Shown: piece by piece, positions 8,082-14,402 of the stretch | Layout: every line of letters begins with the position of its first letter | Position numbering within the stretch: the first letter of the stretch is position 1 | DNA from: Citrobacter telavivensis | Lineage (GTDB): Bacteria; Pseudomonadota; Gammaproteobacteria; Enterobacterales; Enterobacteriaceae | Assembly: GCA_009363175.1 (NCBI GenBank) | Contig: CP045205.1 | Span: forward strand, 2,108,001 to 2,172,000 | Direction of reading: 5' to 3' | DNA length: 64,000 nt | Position numbers and translations under genes: made by a program | The notes under the pieces: generated by a model | Seen by the model: the letters and a program-made list of their open reading frames with translations, nothing else | Told to the model about the DNA's origin: nothing | The model's database searches: none

Positions 8082-8402
8082 TCAGAAATAGTTTTTTTGA
8101 TCGTGCATCGCTCGCTCGAGAATCAACTTTGCATCTTCAAAGTTGGAAGATTCAAAAGCATCTCTTATGGCTTTAGCCAAGCAAGTTGCGTCGCTTTCAT
8201 AGTCATCAGCTCTGCTTTCCCAGTTTGATGCCTCTTCTTCAGCCTCATAAAGGCGATCACCATACTCACACTCGAGCTCTTGGCGTACTTCATCACGAAG
8301 CTTCTCCTTGATGATTTGAGATGCTTCTTCAATCGGCATTGTTTCCAGAATCGTCTCTGGCTGATGAGTGCCGTACTTCAACGTAATATCAGTAGCAAAC
8401 AT
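8082..8402 (-). CDS. Acidic helical phage protein, unknown
   Basis: 106 residues, strongly acidic and mostly helical (LRDEVRQELECEYGDRLYEA). GGAGG lies 7 bases upstream. It is bracketed by terminators at both ends, so it forms its own segment of the left operon. Function not recognisable. Confidence 0.6.
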   Translation of the reverse strand: MFATDITLKYGTHQPETILETMPIEEASQIIKEKLRDEVRQELECEYGDRLYEAEEEASNWESRADDYESDATCLAKAIRDAFESSNFEDAKLILERAMHDQKNYF

Positions 8403-8412
8403 GCAACCTCCG

Positions 8413-8437
8413 AAAAAATGCCCGCACGGTGGCGGGC
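8413..8437 (-). terminator. Intrinsic terminator upstream of 8402
   Basis: Minus strand: GCCCGCC-ACCGT-GCGGGC followed by ATTTTTTC. Confidence 0.65.
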
Positions 8438-8456
8438 CAAAAAAGACTTTTCAAAC

Positions 8457-8594
8457 TTAACCAGAACAGGTCTTCGTCTCCTGTTTGGTTACGATGGCTT
8501 CATTACCATCACCAAGCACCGGGTTAAGATGCTTGAGGTTGGCTATGTCGTTACCCGCTGATGCGGGAGAAATGCTAAAGATGCCCAAACTCTT
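8457..8594 (-). pseudogene. Possible gene remnant after the AP2/HNH gene
   Basis: An open frame of about 45 codons without ATG, GTG or TTG in a useful place reads protein-like (NDIANLKHLNPVLGDGNEAI, then VTKQETKTCSG and stop). It begins inside the end of the endonuclease gene. It may be the 3' part of an older gene displaced by the endonuclease insertion, or a short gene with an unusual start. Confidence 0.35.
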
Positions 8595-9117
8595 TCATGA
8601 GCATCTCTTCGTTATGTTTAATCTTTCGAATGGCGTATTCGCCATGATGGAAAACGGCCGCCTCGTTAAAAGCACGCACCGCATCAATTTTTGTTTGGAA
8701 AGTACCGAGGGCTATTTGCTTCCTGTTAACCTTGATCTGCGCTCTCCAGCACCCATGACGCTTATCAATGCTGATCCCGATGTAACCGCTGGTGTTTGTT
8801 GATTTAATGGATACATTCCGGCAGTTTTCCTCACGCTTAGCTTCTCTGAGGTTAACTAGGCGGTTGTCAGCTTTATCGCCGTTGATGTGGTCGATAAAAC
8901 CTTCAGGCCAGTGTCCATGCACATAAAGCCATGCGAGCCTGTGAGCAAAGTATTGCTTTTGGTCGATCAGGATCTTGATGTACCCGTAACTGGTTAGCGT
9001 CCCCGCATAAGGAGATTTATTGCGAGCGCCTTTGTTAAAGTTCCATTTGAAATGACCACTTTCAGGATCGTAAGTTAGGATTTTGCGGAGATACTCTTGG
9101 TTTAACTCAGGCCGCAT
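8575..9117 (-). CDS. HNH homing endonuclease with AP2-type DNA-binding domain
   Basis: 180 residues. N-terminal HNH module: AHRLAWLYVHGHWPEGFIDH, then INGDKADNRLVNLREA, with the catalytic DHI-N-G-DNR-NLR pattern. The C-terminal half (SGYIGISIDKRHGCWRAQIK, then VNRKQIALGTFQTKIDAVRA) is an AP2/ERF-like domain. Such genes are free-standing homing nucleases that spread between phages. The start has GGGAGG. Flanking gene fragments fit a mobile insertion in the left operon. Confidence 0.85.
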   Translation of the reverse strand: MRPELNQEYLRKILTYDPESGHFKWNFNKGARNKSPYAGTLTSYGYIKILIDQKQYFAHRLAWLYVHGHWPEGFIDHINGDKADNRLVNLREAKREENCRNVSIKSTNTSGYIGISIDKRHGCWRAQIKVNRKQIALGTFQTKIDAVRAFNEAAVFHHGEYAIRKIKHNEEMLMKEFGHL

Positions 9118-9226
9118 AATTACCTCCCTGCTTGTTTACCGTCAGCCCCTCGCAAAGAGCTGCCGGTAAAGATTCCCCGATGTTCGGGAACTGAGCAGCA
9201 AACCATTCCGGTGCGGTAAGGTGGCG
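9107..9226 (-). pseudogene. Possible 3' gene remnant between two HNH genes
   Basis: Directly after the HNH stop at 9227 and in the same frame, 37 sense codons read HLTAPEWFAAQFPNIGESLP, then AALCEGLTVNKQGGNYAA. Composition is protein-like but there is no start codon. This looks like the end of an ancestral left-operon gene whose front was replaced by the HNH gene. Inference from frame and composition only. Confidence 0.35.
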
Positions 9227-9646
9227 TTAACCACCCCAGCGATCGCCCCTCTGAATTCTGCCGATATGTGATTTGCTGACGTTGAACATATCGGCAATCT
9301 GTTTTTGCGTTTTCTTTCCCTTAAGCCGTTTTATTTCATCAACGTCAGAACTACTTAATTTCGCTCTTGGGTTTAACTCGCCGTGACGGTGGCAACTTCT
9401 ACCCTTAAGTGCCATATCATTCATATTGTCCTGATGGGTGCCAATTCGTAGGTGAGAAGGATTGATACACTTTGGGTTGTCACACTCGTGCATAACAATC
9501 AAGCCGCGAATGTCATCCAATGTGAGTCCGTTTGCCTCGCAATAAGCCTTCCTGTGAAGCTTTATTGATACCGTTTTACCGTTAACCTTAGTCGTGGTAA
9601 TTCCGTATTTTCTGTTCTGTTTGTGTTCGACACATGCACTTAACAT
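9227..9646 (-). CDS. HNH endonuclease with C-terminal helix-turn-helix
   Basis: 139 residues. HNH_3-type core: GLIVMHECDNPKCINPSHLR, then IGTHQDNMNDMALKGR, followed by a C-terminal HTH (SSSDVDEIKRLKGKKTQKQI, then ADMFNVSKSHIGRIQRG). This is the standard layout of phage free-standing homing nucleases. GAGGTC precedes the start. It is the first clearly recognisable gene after the leftward promoter. Confidence 0.85.
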   Translation of the reverse strand: MLSACVEHKQNRKYGITTTKVNGKTVSIKLHRKAYCEANGLTLDDIRGLIVMHECDNPKCINPSHLRIGTHQDNMNDMALKGRSCHRHGELNPRAKLSSSDVDEIKRLKGKKTQKQIADMFNVSKSHIGRIQRGDRWGG

Positions 9647-9670
9647 ATCGACCTCTTTTGATAAAAATCA

Positions 9671-9823
9671 TTAGGTTAAGTATTCGTGTGTAGTCAGCGC
9701 CAACTCCCTGCCAGTGTTGCCCGTTCTCACGCCGTTCTCGCTCTCGCGCGGGGATACTCTCTCACCGACCGGATCGCACCCGGTGATACAGCACGTTTTC
9801 GTGTAGGGGTCATAACAGGTCAT
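9671..9823 (-). CDS. Small cysteine-containing ORF in the left-operon leader
   Basis: 50 codons from an ATG at 9823 to TAA: MTCYDPYTKTCCITGCDPVG followed by a Glu/Arg-rich hydrophilic part. The four clustered cysteines and non-random composition suggest a real small protein, but no ribosome site is visible. It would be the first product from the leftward promoter, where lambda has N; I see no typical N arginine-rich motif in this frame. Confidence 0.4.
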   Translation of the reverse strand: MTCYDPYTKTCCITGCDPVGERVSPRESENGVRTGNTGRELALTTHEYLT

Positions 9824-9920
9824 TGACGCTGTAAATCTGCATGTTGTTAAAAAGCAGGCGACTTGCTATCCGCCGCTGGCTAACTTCGCTCAGCTGTCGA
9901 TGTTTCGTTTCGATGGGCTT

Positions 9921-9949
9921 ATTAAAAACCATAGTTGTTTTATCGTCAA
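9921..9949 (-). promoter_or_regulatory. Candidate leftward early promoter (pL-like)
   Basis: Minus strand TTGACG (9949-9944), 17-bp spacer, TTTAAT (9926-9921). Two CI-type operator sites overlap it. It faces the whole leftward operon. Confidence 0.65.
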
Positions 9950-9962
9950 CAACAATAGTTGT
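9925..9962. promoter_or_regulatory. Left operator sites for the phage repressor
   Basis: AAAACCATAGTTGT (9925-9938) and the perfect palindrome ACAAC-AATA-GTTGT (9949-9962) match the sites between cI and cro (ACAACCATAGTTTT type). A third, degenerate copy follows near 9971-9998. Repetition at both promoter clusters supports operator function for CI and/or Cro. Confidence 0.6.
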
Positions 9963-10061
9963 ATTAATGATTAATGTGGTTTTATTTGGTTGTTTTTAAA
10001 CTAAATTTATTTTTAGCTCCGATGATGGTATGTTTGAAAAAACATCAAAAAGGAGTGGGTA

Positions 10062-10292
10062 ATGGGCTTGGATGAAGAAAGAGTGAACATGATGGTTCAC
10101 GCCATGGGGCGGGCGGTCATGGAGTTGTCACTGGCAGATTTACCTATGACCCAGCAAAACATCATCGACAAGCTGGAACGGTACCGGAAGGAAACGGGAA
10201 ACGTGATAGGTAAGGGTGTGAACAGGGATGCAGCTGAGATAGTGCGGAAGGGCAATAAAAACCCGGCGCGGTGGCCGGGTTTTAGCTGGTGA
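10062..10292 (+). CDS. Small YmgB/AriR-like phage protein
   Basis: 76 residues. The helical pattern (MMVHAMGRAVMELSLADLPM, then TQQNIIDKLERYRKETGN) resembles the YmgB/AriR biofilm/acid-resistance family, which form small helical dimers. AAGGAG precedes the ATG. The stop codon lies past an intrinsic-terminator hairpin, so the last residues (ARWPGFSW) are read from the hairpin. Assignment is from pattern only. Confidence 0.5.
   Translation: MGLDEERVNMMVHAMGRAVMELSLADLPMTQQNIIDKLERYRKETGNVIGKGVNRDAAEIVRKGNKNPARWPGFSW
10257..10283. terminator. Bidirectional terminator between hicA and the YmgB-like gene
   Basis: CCCGGC-(6)-GCCGGG with A-rich and T-rich flanks: four T on the plus side, five T on the minus side. 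It mainly suits the end of the hicBA transcript on the minus strand, whose stop is at 10282. Confidence 0.65.
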
Positions 10293-10566
10293 TTTGAAAT
10301 CCTATATCTTCAAGCGTAGCGTCACCTCTGCATAATGCGTGAAAGTGGCGATCTTTCAGCCCGGCTTGTTTAGCCATGGATTTTATCAAATCTCTGGAAA
10401 ATGGGGCGTGATGCTTATCAACTGTAACCACCCATTTCCCTTTGCTGTTCTTGAGAACCCATTGTTCGTGAGAGGTTCCTGTTTTGGGTTTCATTTCAAA
10501 CCCCATTTTCTTAAGCCCTCTGATTACCTCGTCGTATTTCAAAGGGGTAAGCTTTTTCAAGAACAT
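10282..10566 (-). CDS. hicA: HicA-like mRNA interferase toxin
   Basis: 94 residues. The HicA/YcfA pattern is visible: YDEVIRGLKKMGFEMKPKTG followed by TSHEQWVL with the catalytic-type His at residue 33, then the beta strand KWVVTVDKHH and a C-terminal helix. HicA toxins have a double-stranded-RNA-binding fold and cut mRNA. It lies 11 bp after the HicB-like gene, giving an antitoxin-first order. Symbol assigned by family resemblance. Confidence 0.7.
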   Translation of the reverse strand: MFLKKLTPLKYDEVIRGLKKMGFEMKPKTGTSHEQWVLKNSKGKWVVTVDKHHAPFSRDLIKSMAKQAGLKDRHFHALCRGDATLEDIGFQITS

Positions 10567-10577
10567 GTAATGCAGTC

Positions 10578-10874
10578 CTAAGCATGAGCATCACAAGGTT
10601 CAGCAAAGAGCTTTGCTTCACCTCGTTTTCTGACAAAGACCTGAAAGGCGATCACCCAATACTTTAGCCACATAGATAGCGGTGCTTTACGGCTAAGTAA
10701 TTGTTTTGCATATTCCGGTTCTGATAGTGCTTCAGTGAAAAAGTCTTTAATCTGTTCGTCCAGTTTTTTTACGGCGTCCTGCATGGTATCTGCTTGCGCT
10801 GCCAATGACAGGTCTAAACACGCAGCTACGTAAACGCCGTTCTGCTGGTAGGCCATGCAACGTAAGGTTTTCAT
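10578..10874 (-). CDS. hicB: HicB-like antitoxin
   Basis: 98 residues. The N-terminal half (GVYVAACLDLSLAAQADTMQ, then DAVKKLDEQIKDFF) has the HicB partial-RNase-H fold signature: strand, 'CLDL', then the DAVKKLDE helix. The C-terminal 40 residues (APLSMWLKYWVIAFQVFVRK) do not look like the usual HTH or ribbon-helix-helix DNA-binding domain. GAGGAG precedes the start, and a palindrome and an SOS-type box lie upstream. Presumed to neutralise the HicA-like toxin. Confidence 0.65.
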   Translation of the reverse strand: MKTLRCMAYQQNGVYVAACLDLSLAAQADTMQDAVKKLDEQIKDFFTEALSEPEYAKQLLSRKAPLSMWLKYWVIAFQVFVRKRGEAKLFAEPCDAHA

Positions 10875-10889
10875 TTTGTATCTCCTCAG

Positions 10890-10909
10890 AAGCTCTCATA
10901 TAGGAGCTT
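10890..10909 (-). promoter_or_regulatory. Palindrome in front of hicBA
   Basis: AAGCTCTCATATAGGAGCTT, a 20-bp imperfect palindrome 16-35 bp upstream of the HicB start, is placed as an autoregulatory operator or a 5'-UTR hairpin. Confidence 0.4.
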
Positions 10910-10992
10910 AAGTGAAGTTTACCCTATAGGTGATTTTAGGCAACTCAAAAAATAGATAAAAATGTAAATGTCAAGGAGTGGGGTTTATTAAT

Positions 10993-11008
10993 CTGAATTT
11001 TTATACAG
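10993..11008. promoter_or_regulatory. LexA-box-like site upstream of hicBA
   Basis: CTGAATTTTTATACAG has the CTG-N10-CAG core with an AT-only centre. It lies 119 bp upstream of the HicB start and downstream of cI. LexA control of the toxin-antitoxin operon is inference. Confidence 0.45.
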
Positions 11009-11056
11009 TGTAATTGTTTTGTATGAAAAATTCGCCATCCTTAACCAAACGTCTCA

Positions 11057-11128
11057 TCAGGCCACTATAAGCACGATAGCAACAACCGAGAGCAAAGTAA
11101 CCACGCCTACTATCAGATATTCTCTCAT
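11057..11128 (-). CDS. Candidate 23-residue hydrophobic micropeptide downstream of cI
   Basis: ATG at 11128 to TGA gives MREYLIVGVVTLLSVVAIVL plus IVA, a single membrane helix. GATGAGG and GGTG lie upstream. It starts 26 bp after the cI stop on the same strand, the place where lambda has rexBA, so it would be expressed in the lysogen. A 14-bp direct repeat (CTCATCAGGCCACT) brackets it. Unproven. Confidence 0.3.
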   Translation of the reverse strand: MREYLIVGVVTLLSVVAIVLIVA

Positions 11129-11154
11129 CACCCAAACACCTCATCAGGCCACTG

Positions 11155-11847
11155 CTACAGTTTGTTGTAAGCTATCGATTCATGGATCAGCGCTTTTCCC
11201 ATGATGTAGAGCTGGTCCTGATTCTCTTCTGTTACATACCAGTCTTTGTAAGCCGGGTTATCTGAAAGCACGGCTAATTGCAGGCCCTGCATTTGCAGAC
11301 GCTTAACATGGAAGTGCTGCCCAAAGACAAATGCGTATACTCCGTCAACCTTGAAGTTCCTCACTGACACATCGAAGAAGAGGCGATCACCAGACTGAAT
11401 CGTTGGACACATACTGTCACCGTCTACAGTCATCACCTTCACATCATGCTGTGCGCGATTGCCGAAGAGGGCGCGGGCATGCTCATTTGTGAACTCAATA
11501 GCATGCAGAACTTCTACAAACTCAGAAATCATGAATGATCCCGGTCCCGCACTAACAGTGAGGTCGAGAACGTCTACGCGGAATACGTCCGAAGCTGCAT
11601 TAGTTAATAAAGCTGCCCCTGATTGCTTTCCGTCATTAAGCATCGCCCCTTCTCCAGAGCTGAGCCAATCAGGCATTACCCCGAGCGCGTTAGCAATTTC
11701 CACAAGCTTGGTGGTCTGGCTGGCTTTTCCTGTTTCAATTTTCTGAATAGCCGCCTGGCTAACACCCACGAGATCCCCGAGCGCCTTTTGTGTCAGGCCT
11801 CGTGCCGCGCGTGCTTCTTTCAGTCTTCCAGCAAGTGTCGTTTTCAT
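11155..11847 (-). CDS. cI: Phage repressor CI (HTH plus S24 peptidase domain)
   Basis: 230 residues. N-terminal XRE HTH (about 5-60: GLTQKALGDLVGVSQAAIQK), linker, and a LexA-like S24 autoprotease domain with catalytic S145 (DGDSMCP) and K182 (HVKRL) and a likely Ala-Gly cleavage bond at residues 100-101 (TVSAGPG). It maintains lysogeny by binding the operators at 9925-9962 and 11860-11920; RecA-stimulated self-cleavage would induce the phage. Divergent from the cro-like gene with operators between them. Confidence 0.93.
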   Translation of the reverse strand: MKTTLAGRLKEARAARGLTQKALGDLVGVSQAAIQKIETGKASQTTKLVEIANALGVMPDWLSSGEGAMLNDGKQSGAALLTNAASDVFRVDVLDLTVSAGPGSFMISEFVEVLHAIEFTNEHARALFGNRAQHDVKVMTVDGDSMCPTIQSGDRLFFDVSVRNFKVDGVYAFVFGQHFHVKRLQMQGLQLAVLSDNPAYKDWYVTEENQDQLYIMGKALIHESIAYNKL

Positions 11848-11854
11848 AAGGTTA

Positions 11855-11883
11855 AATGTACAACCGTGGTTTTATTCCATCAA
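11855..11883 (-). promoter_or_regulatory. Candidate repressor-maintenance promoter (pRM-like)
   Basis: Minus strand TTGATG (11883-11878), 17-bp spacer, TACATT (11860-11855), only a few bases upstream of the cI start, so the message has a very short leader. An operator copy (11860-11873) overlaps it. Confidence 0.55.
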
Positions 11884-11920
11884 ACGAAAATGGTTGTTGA
11901 CTAAATACAACCATAGTTTT
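11860..11920. promoter_or_regulatory. Right operator cluster
   Basis: ACAACCGTGGTTTT (11860-11873) and ACAACCATAGTTTT (11907-11920) are clear copies; AAAATGGTTGTT (11887-11898) is a partial inverted one. They overlap the divergent promoters for cI and cro, the usual three-site layout. Confidence 0.6.
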
Positions 11921-11925
11921 ATTCT
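11897..11925 (+). promoter_or_regulatory. Candidate rightward early promoter (pR-like)
   Basis: TTGACT (11897-11902), 17-bp spacer, TATTCT (11920-11925). An operator lies in the spacer. It faces the cro-like gene and the replication operon. Confidence 0.65.
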
Positions 11926-11952
11926 TCGTTTATGTTCACTATGGAGGTTGTT

Positions 11953-12186
11953 ATGAACCCAACCATTAAAACCGCTATCACCATCGTCGGGTCACAAAAA
12001 GCCCTTGGTGAAGCGTGCGCAGTGTCGCAGCAGGCGGTTTACAAGTGGCTACACAACAAAGCGAGGGTTTCTCCGGAGCATGTGAACAGCATCGTAAAAG
12101 CAACTGGTGGCGAGATTCAGGCCTACCAGATTCGCCCTGATTTGCCGACGCTGTTCCCGTCACCGGCCGACAATAACGCCGCCTAA
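11953..12186 (+). CDS. Cro-like / YdaS-type repressor
   Basis: 77 residues from the ATG at 11953, 5 bases after GGAGG. The HTH (GSQKALGEACAVSQQAVYKW, then LHNKARVSPEHVNSIV) is of the YdaS/Cro type, in which Ser-Gln-Gln-Ala-Val-Tyr-Lys-Trp is the recognition helix. In Rac-like prophages YdaS takes the Cro position. Inferred role: repress cI and tune early promoters. Confidence 0.82.
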   Translation: MNPTIKTAITIVGSQKALGEACAVSQQAVYKWLHNKARVSPEHVNSIVKATGGEIQAYQIRPDLPTLFPSPADNNAA

Positions 12187-12216
12187 CCGGCGGCCCTAAC
12201 CACGAAAGGGAAAGCA

Positions 12217-12783
12217 ATGCATTCACTTGCGTATCAACAGAGTACCGGACTTGAACAACGTCCGTTGATTTCGATTTATCAAAGTGTTCCGCGTAATAAC
12301 CGTAAGCTAACTCGAATACGGGAGGCAGTTAAGGCCTGGCAAAAAGCTACGCCGGGCCAGTCTCAGGTTCACATTTCTCAGCTGGTTGCGAAAGAGTGGC
12401 TGGCGCGCGGCGGGAAGGGGTTGTTACTGGCAGGTTCTGAACACAACACGAAGCAGAACTTCTTCCGGATGATTAACGATCCGGGCCCGAAGAACGACAA
12501 GGGGTTGATGCTACTGATCCCCGTCATTATCGACGTGATGGCGCGGGATAACGAGAAAGTGGCGAGAGAGTTCGGTCTGGTCGCAAAGACTGAGGCCGAA
12601 CTGATAGCCGAGGCCATGAAAGAGTGCACTGAAGCACATCAGGCGAAGTTACTTGGTCAGCCGATACAACGCCTTGAGAAAGAGGTGAGAGAAGCTGCTG
12701 AAGCACTGCTGCGCTTCCTGCCAACTGAATCAATCGCTGCGGTGGTGACAAGTCTGGCCGCTATGGCGCCGGGAGTTATGTGA
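12217..12783 (+). CDS. YdaT-family regulator in the cII position
   Basis: 188 residues. The segment IREAVKAWQKATPGQSQVHI, SQLVAKEWLARGGKG and a following TKQNFFRMINDPGPKNDKG region match the YdaT domain (the toxin YdaT of the Rac prophage). The C-terminal part is a helix rich in Glu/Ala. Rac YdaT is a DNA-binding, tetrameric regulator whose overproduction is toxic; in this family the gene replaces lambda cII. It follows the YdaS-like gene by 30 bp. Confidence 0.75.
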   Translation: MHSLAYQQSTGLEQRPLISIYQSVPRNNRKLTRIREAVKAWQKATPGQSQVHISQLVAKEWLARGGKGLLLAGSEHNTKQNFFRMINDPGPKNDKGLMLLIPVIIDVMARDNEKVAREFGLVAKTEAELIAEAMKECTEAHQAKLLGQPIQRLEKEVREAAEALLRFLPTESIAAVVTSLAAMAPGVM

Positions 12784-12860
12784 TGGGTACTACCAAAAAA
12801 GCGAAAGCCCTTGAAGCGGTCACTTCAAAGGCCCTTATCACACTGTGTTACGCCAAGTAA
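12783..12860 (+). CDS. Candidate 25-residue ORF with a strong hairpin (cII-O junction)
   Basis: An ATG overlapping the previous stop (TGATG) opens 25 codons (MGTTKKAKALEAVTSKALIT...). The DNA folds as GCCCTTGAAG-CGGTCA-CTTCAAAGGC; on the minus strand this is followed by a T-rich stretch and so could end an antisense RNA like lambda oop. Either reading is tentative. Confidence 0.3.
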   Translation: MGTTKKAKALEAVTSKALITLCYAK

Positions 12861-12871
12861 CTGGAGTAAGT

Positions 12872-13039
12872 ATGTCAAAAACTCGCAAAAAGTACCAGGA
12901 AAAAGAGGAACGTCGCCATCCAGATTCACCAGATGGCCTGGTTGTCGCTGCCTCAAAAAACCGGGCGTTCGCTGAGCGCTTCGTTGGCATGGCAAGACTG
13001 GCACTGATTCAGGCAGGGGTGAAGCATGGGCGTCGTTAA
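12872..13039 (+). CDS. Small basic phage protein, unknown
   Basis: 55 residues (MSKTRKKYQEKEERRHPDSP...), start at 12872 with GGAG. Highly basic; its end overlaps the replication-protein start by 14 bp. Such a small gene upstream of O is common in lambdoid phages; function unknown. Confidence 0.6.
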   Translation: MSKTRKKYQEKEERRHPDSPDGLVVAASKNRAFAERFVGMARLALIQAGVKHGRR

Positions 13040-14402
13040 GTTAGCTGATTATCGTAAACCTCAACAAGAGGTTATGGAGCGACAGGTGGCAGATATTGAA
13101 GATGGCTATACGCGCATCGCCAATGATTTGCTCGATGCCATTATGTCTAACAACTTCACCGTTCGGCAGATGAAACTCCTGCTAGCTGTAATTCGTAAAA
13201 CATACGGATTTAACAAGACGTTTGACTGGATAAGTGGTGAGCAATTCTCAGAAATGACAGGCATGCCGAGAACAAGATGCAGTTCAACTAAAACAGAGTT
13301 GCTGAATATGCGGGTCTTGGTTACCGAAGGAAGAAAGGTTGGCATTAACAAGGTGATCTCAGATTGGTGCGTAGATAGACCAGAGCGTCGCAGAGAATAC
13401 GGCTCTACAAAACACAAGGCTGGTTACATATACGTTTTTGCTGAAGATGAATTCGGTCCTGTGAAAATTGGCTTCACCACCCGTGATGCGGAAGAAAGGC
13501 TAAGAGAGGTTAAATACTACTTCGAAGGAAATAATCCTAAGGTGTTTTATGTTTCTCCTTTCCATCTTCACGCAGGGGCTATCGAACCACTGGTTCATGA
13601 AGCGATGAAAGAGCAGATGATTCGCGGAGAGATGTTCGAAACCACAGTGGCACAAGCAATAAATAAGATTAACGACGTGATGGAATATTTTACACCGTCT
13701 GTGACAAATAGTGTCACACCGTCAGTAAATCGTGATTTACAGCGTGAGGTACACACAAAAGACAATAATCAAAATACAGAAAAACAAGATCCCCCTAAAT
13801 CCCCCCAGGGGGAAAACTCACTCGCTCAGGAAGTGATGGATTACTTCAACGAGCTAACGGGTAGTCGTTGTGCTGCACTGGCGCCTTTCGAGAAAGCTCT
13901 CTCCACGGTGAAGAGCAAAGACCAGTGCTACACCGCTGAAGAGCTGAAACTCGTTATCCGCTGGGCCCATGTGAACTGGGGTCACAGCTTCAAGCCAGAG
14001 AACCTGTGCCGTATGACCCGCTTTGATGGATACCTGTCAGACGCCCTGATATGGGCAGATGGTCATGGAAGCAACCCGAAAGCCTGTCCGCACGAAGAGA
14101 TCATCAAGCTCTGGAATGAAAAATTCCCTTCGAAGGCCGTTTCACTGCATGAGTGGAACCGCCGCCGTCCGGCCTATCGAGACCTGGAAGCTGTGTGGAA
14201 CGGCAAAACCACCCAGGGCAACTGGCGAGAACTGAAGCACATGGGAATGGCCTTCGAGCTGATTAGCAAGTCTTCCCTGTTCGGCACCAGAGGCGATCAG
14301 CCATGGCTGACTCTCGACTGGATACTGAATCCGAAGAACTGGGGATCTGTCTACGAGCAGGCCATCAACGAGCACCGTGAGCGCAAGGGAGTGAAAGCAT
14401 GA
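13026..14402 (+). CDS. O-like replication initiator with inserted GIY-YIG/T5orf172-type domain
   Basis: 458 residues. Residues about 25-118 are a phage O N-terminal winged-helix domain (GYTRIANDLLDAIMSNNFTV; RQMKLLLAVIRKTYGFNKTF). Residues 133-218 read as a GIY-YIG superfamily domain of the T5orf172 type: GYIYVF, then VKIGFTTRDAEERLREV, with a conserved-type Glu in RGEMFE (202). Residues 222-265 are a hydrophilic linker whose DNA contains two palindromes. The C-terminal part resembles replication helicase-loader regions. It should bind the origin and recruit the DnaB-like helicase encoded next. A nuclease-type domain in the middle is unusual. Confidence 0.78.
   Translation: MGVVKLADYRKPQQEVMERQVADIEDGYTRIANDLLDAIMSNNFTVRQMKLLLAVIRKTYGFNKTFDWISGEQFSEMTGMPRTRCSSTKTELLNMRVLVTEGRKVGINKVISDWCVDRPERRREYGSTKHKAGYIYVFAEDEFGPVKIGFTTRDAEERLREVKYYFEGNNPKVFYVSPFHLHAGAIEPLVHEAMKEQMIRGEMFETTVAQAINKINDVMEYFTPSVTNSVTPSVNRDLQREVHTKDNNQNTEKQDPPKSPQGENSLAQEVMDYFNELTGSRCAALAPFEKALSTVKSKDQCYTAEELKLVIRWAHVNWGHSFKPENLCRMTRFDGYLSDALIWADGHGSNPKACPHEEIIKLWNEKFPSKAVSLHEWNRRRPAYRDLEAVWNGKTTQGNWRELKHMGMAFELISKSSLFGTRGDQPWLTLDWILNPKNWGSVYEQAINEHRERKGVKA
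13700..13800. other. Candidate replication origin inside the O-like gene
   Basis: Two palindromes, TGTGAC-AAATAGT-GTCACA (13700-13718) and GTAAATC-GT-GATTTAC (13725-13740), are followed by about 50 bp of A-rich DNA. In lambda the origin also lies within O, with initiator sites beside an AT-rich unwinding region. Function inferred. Confidence 0.4.
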
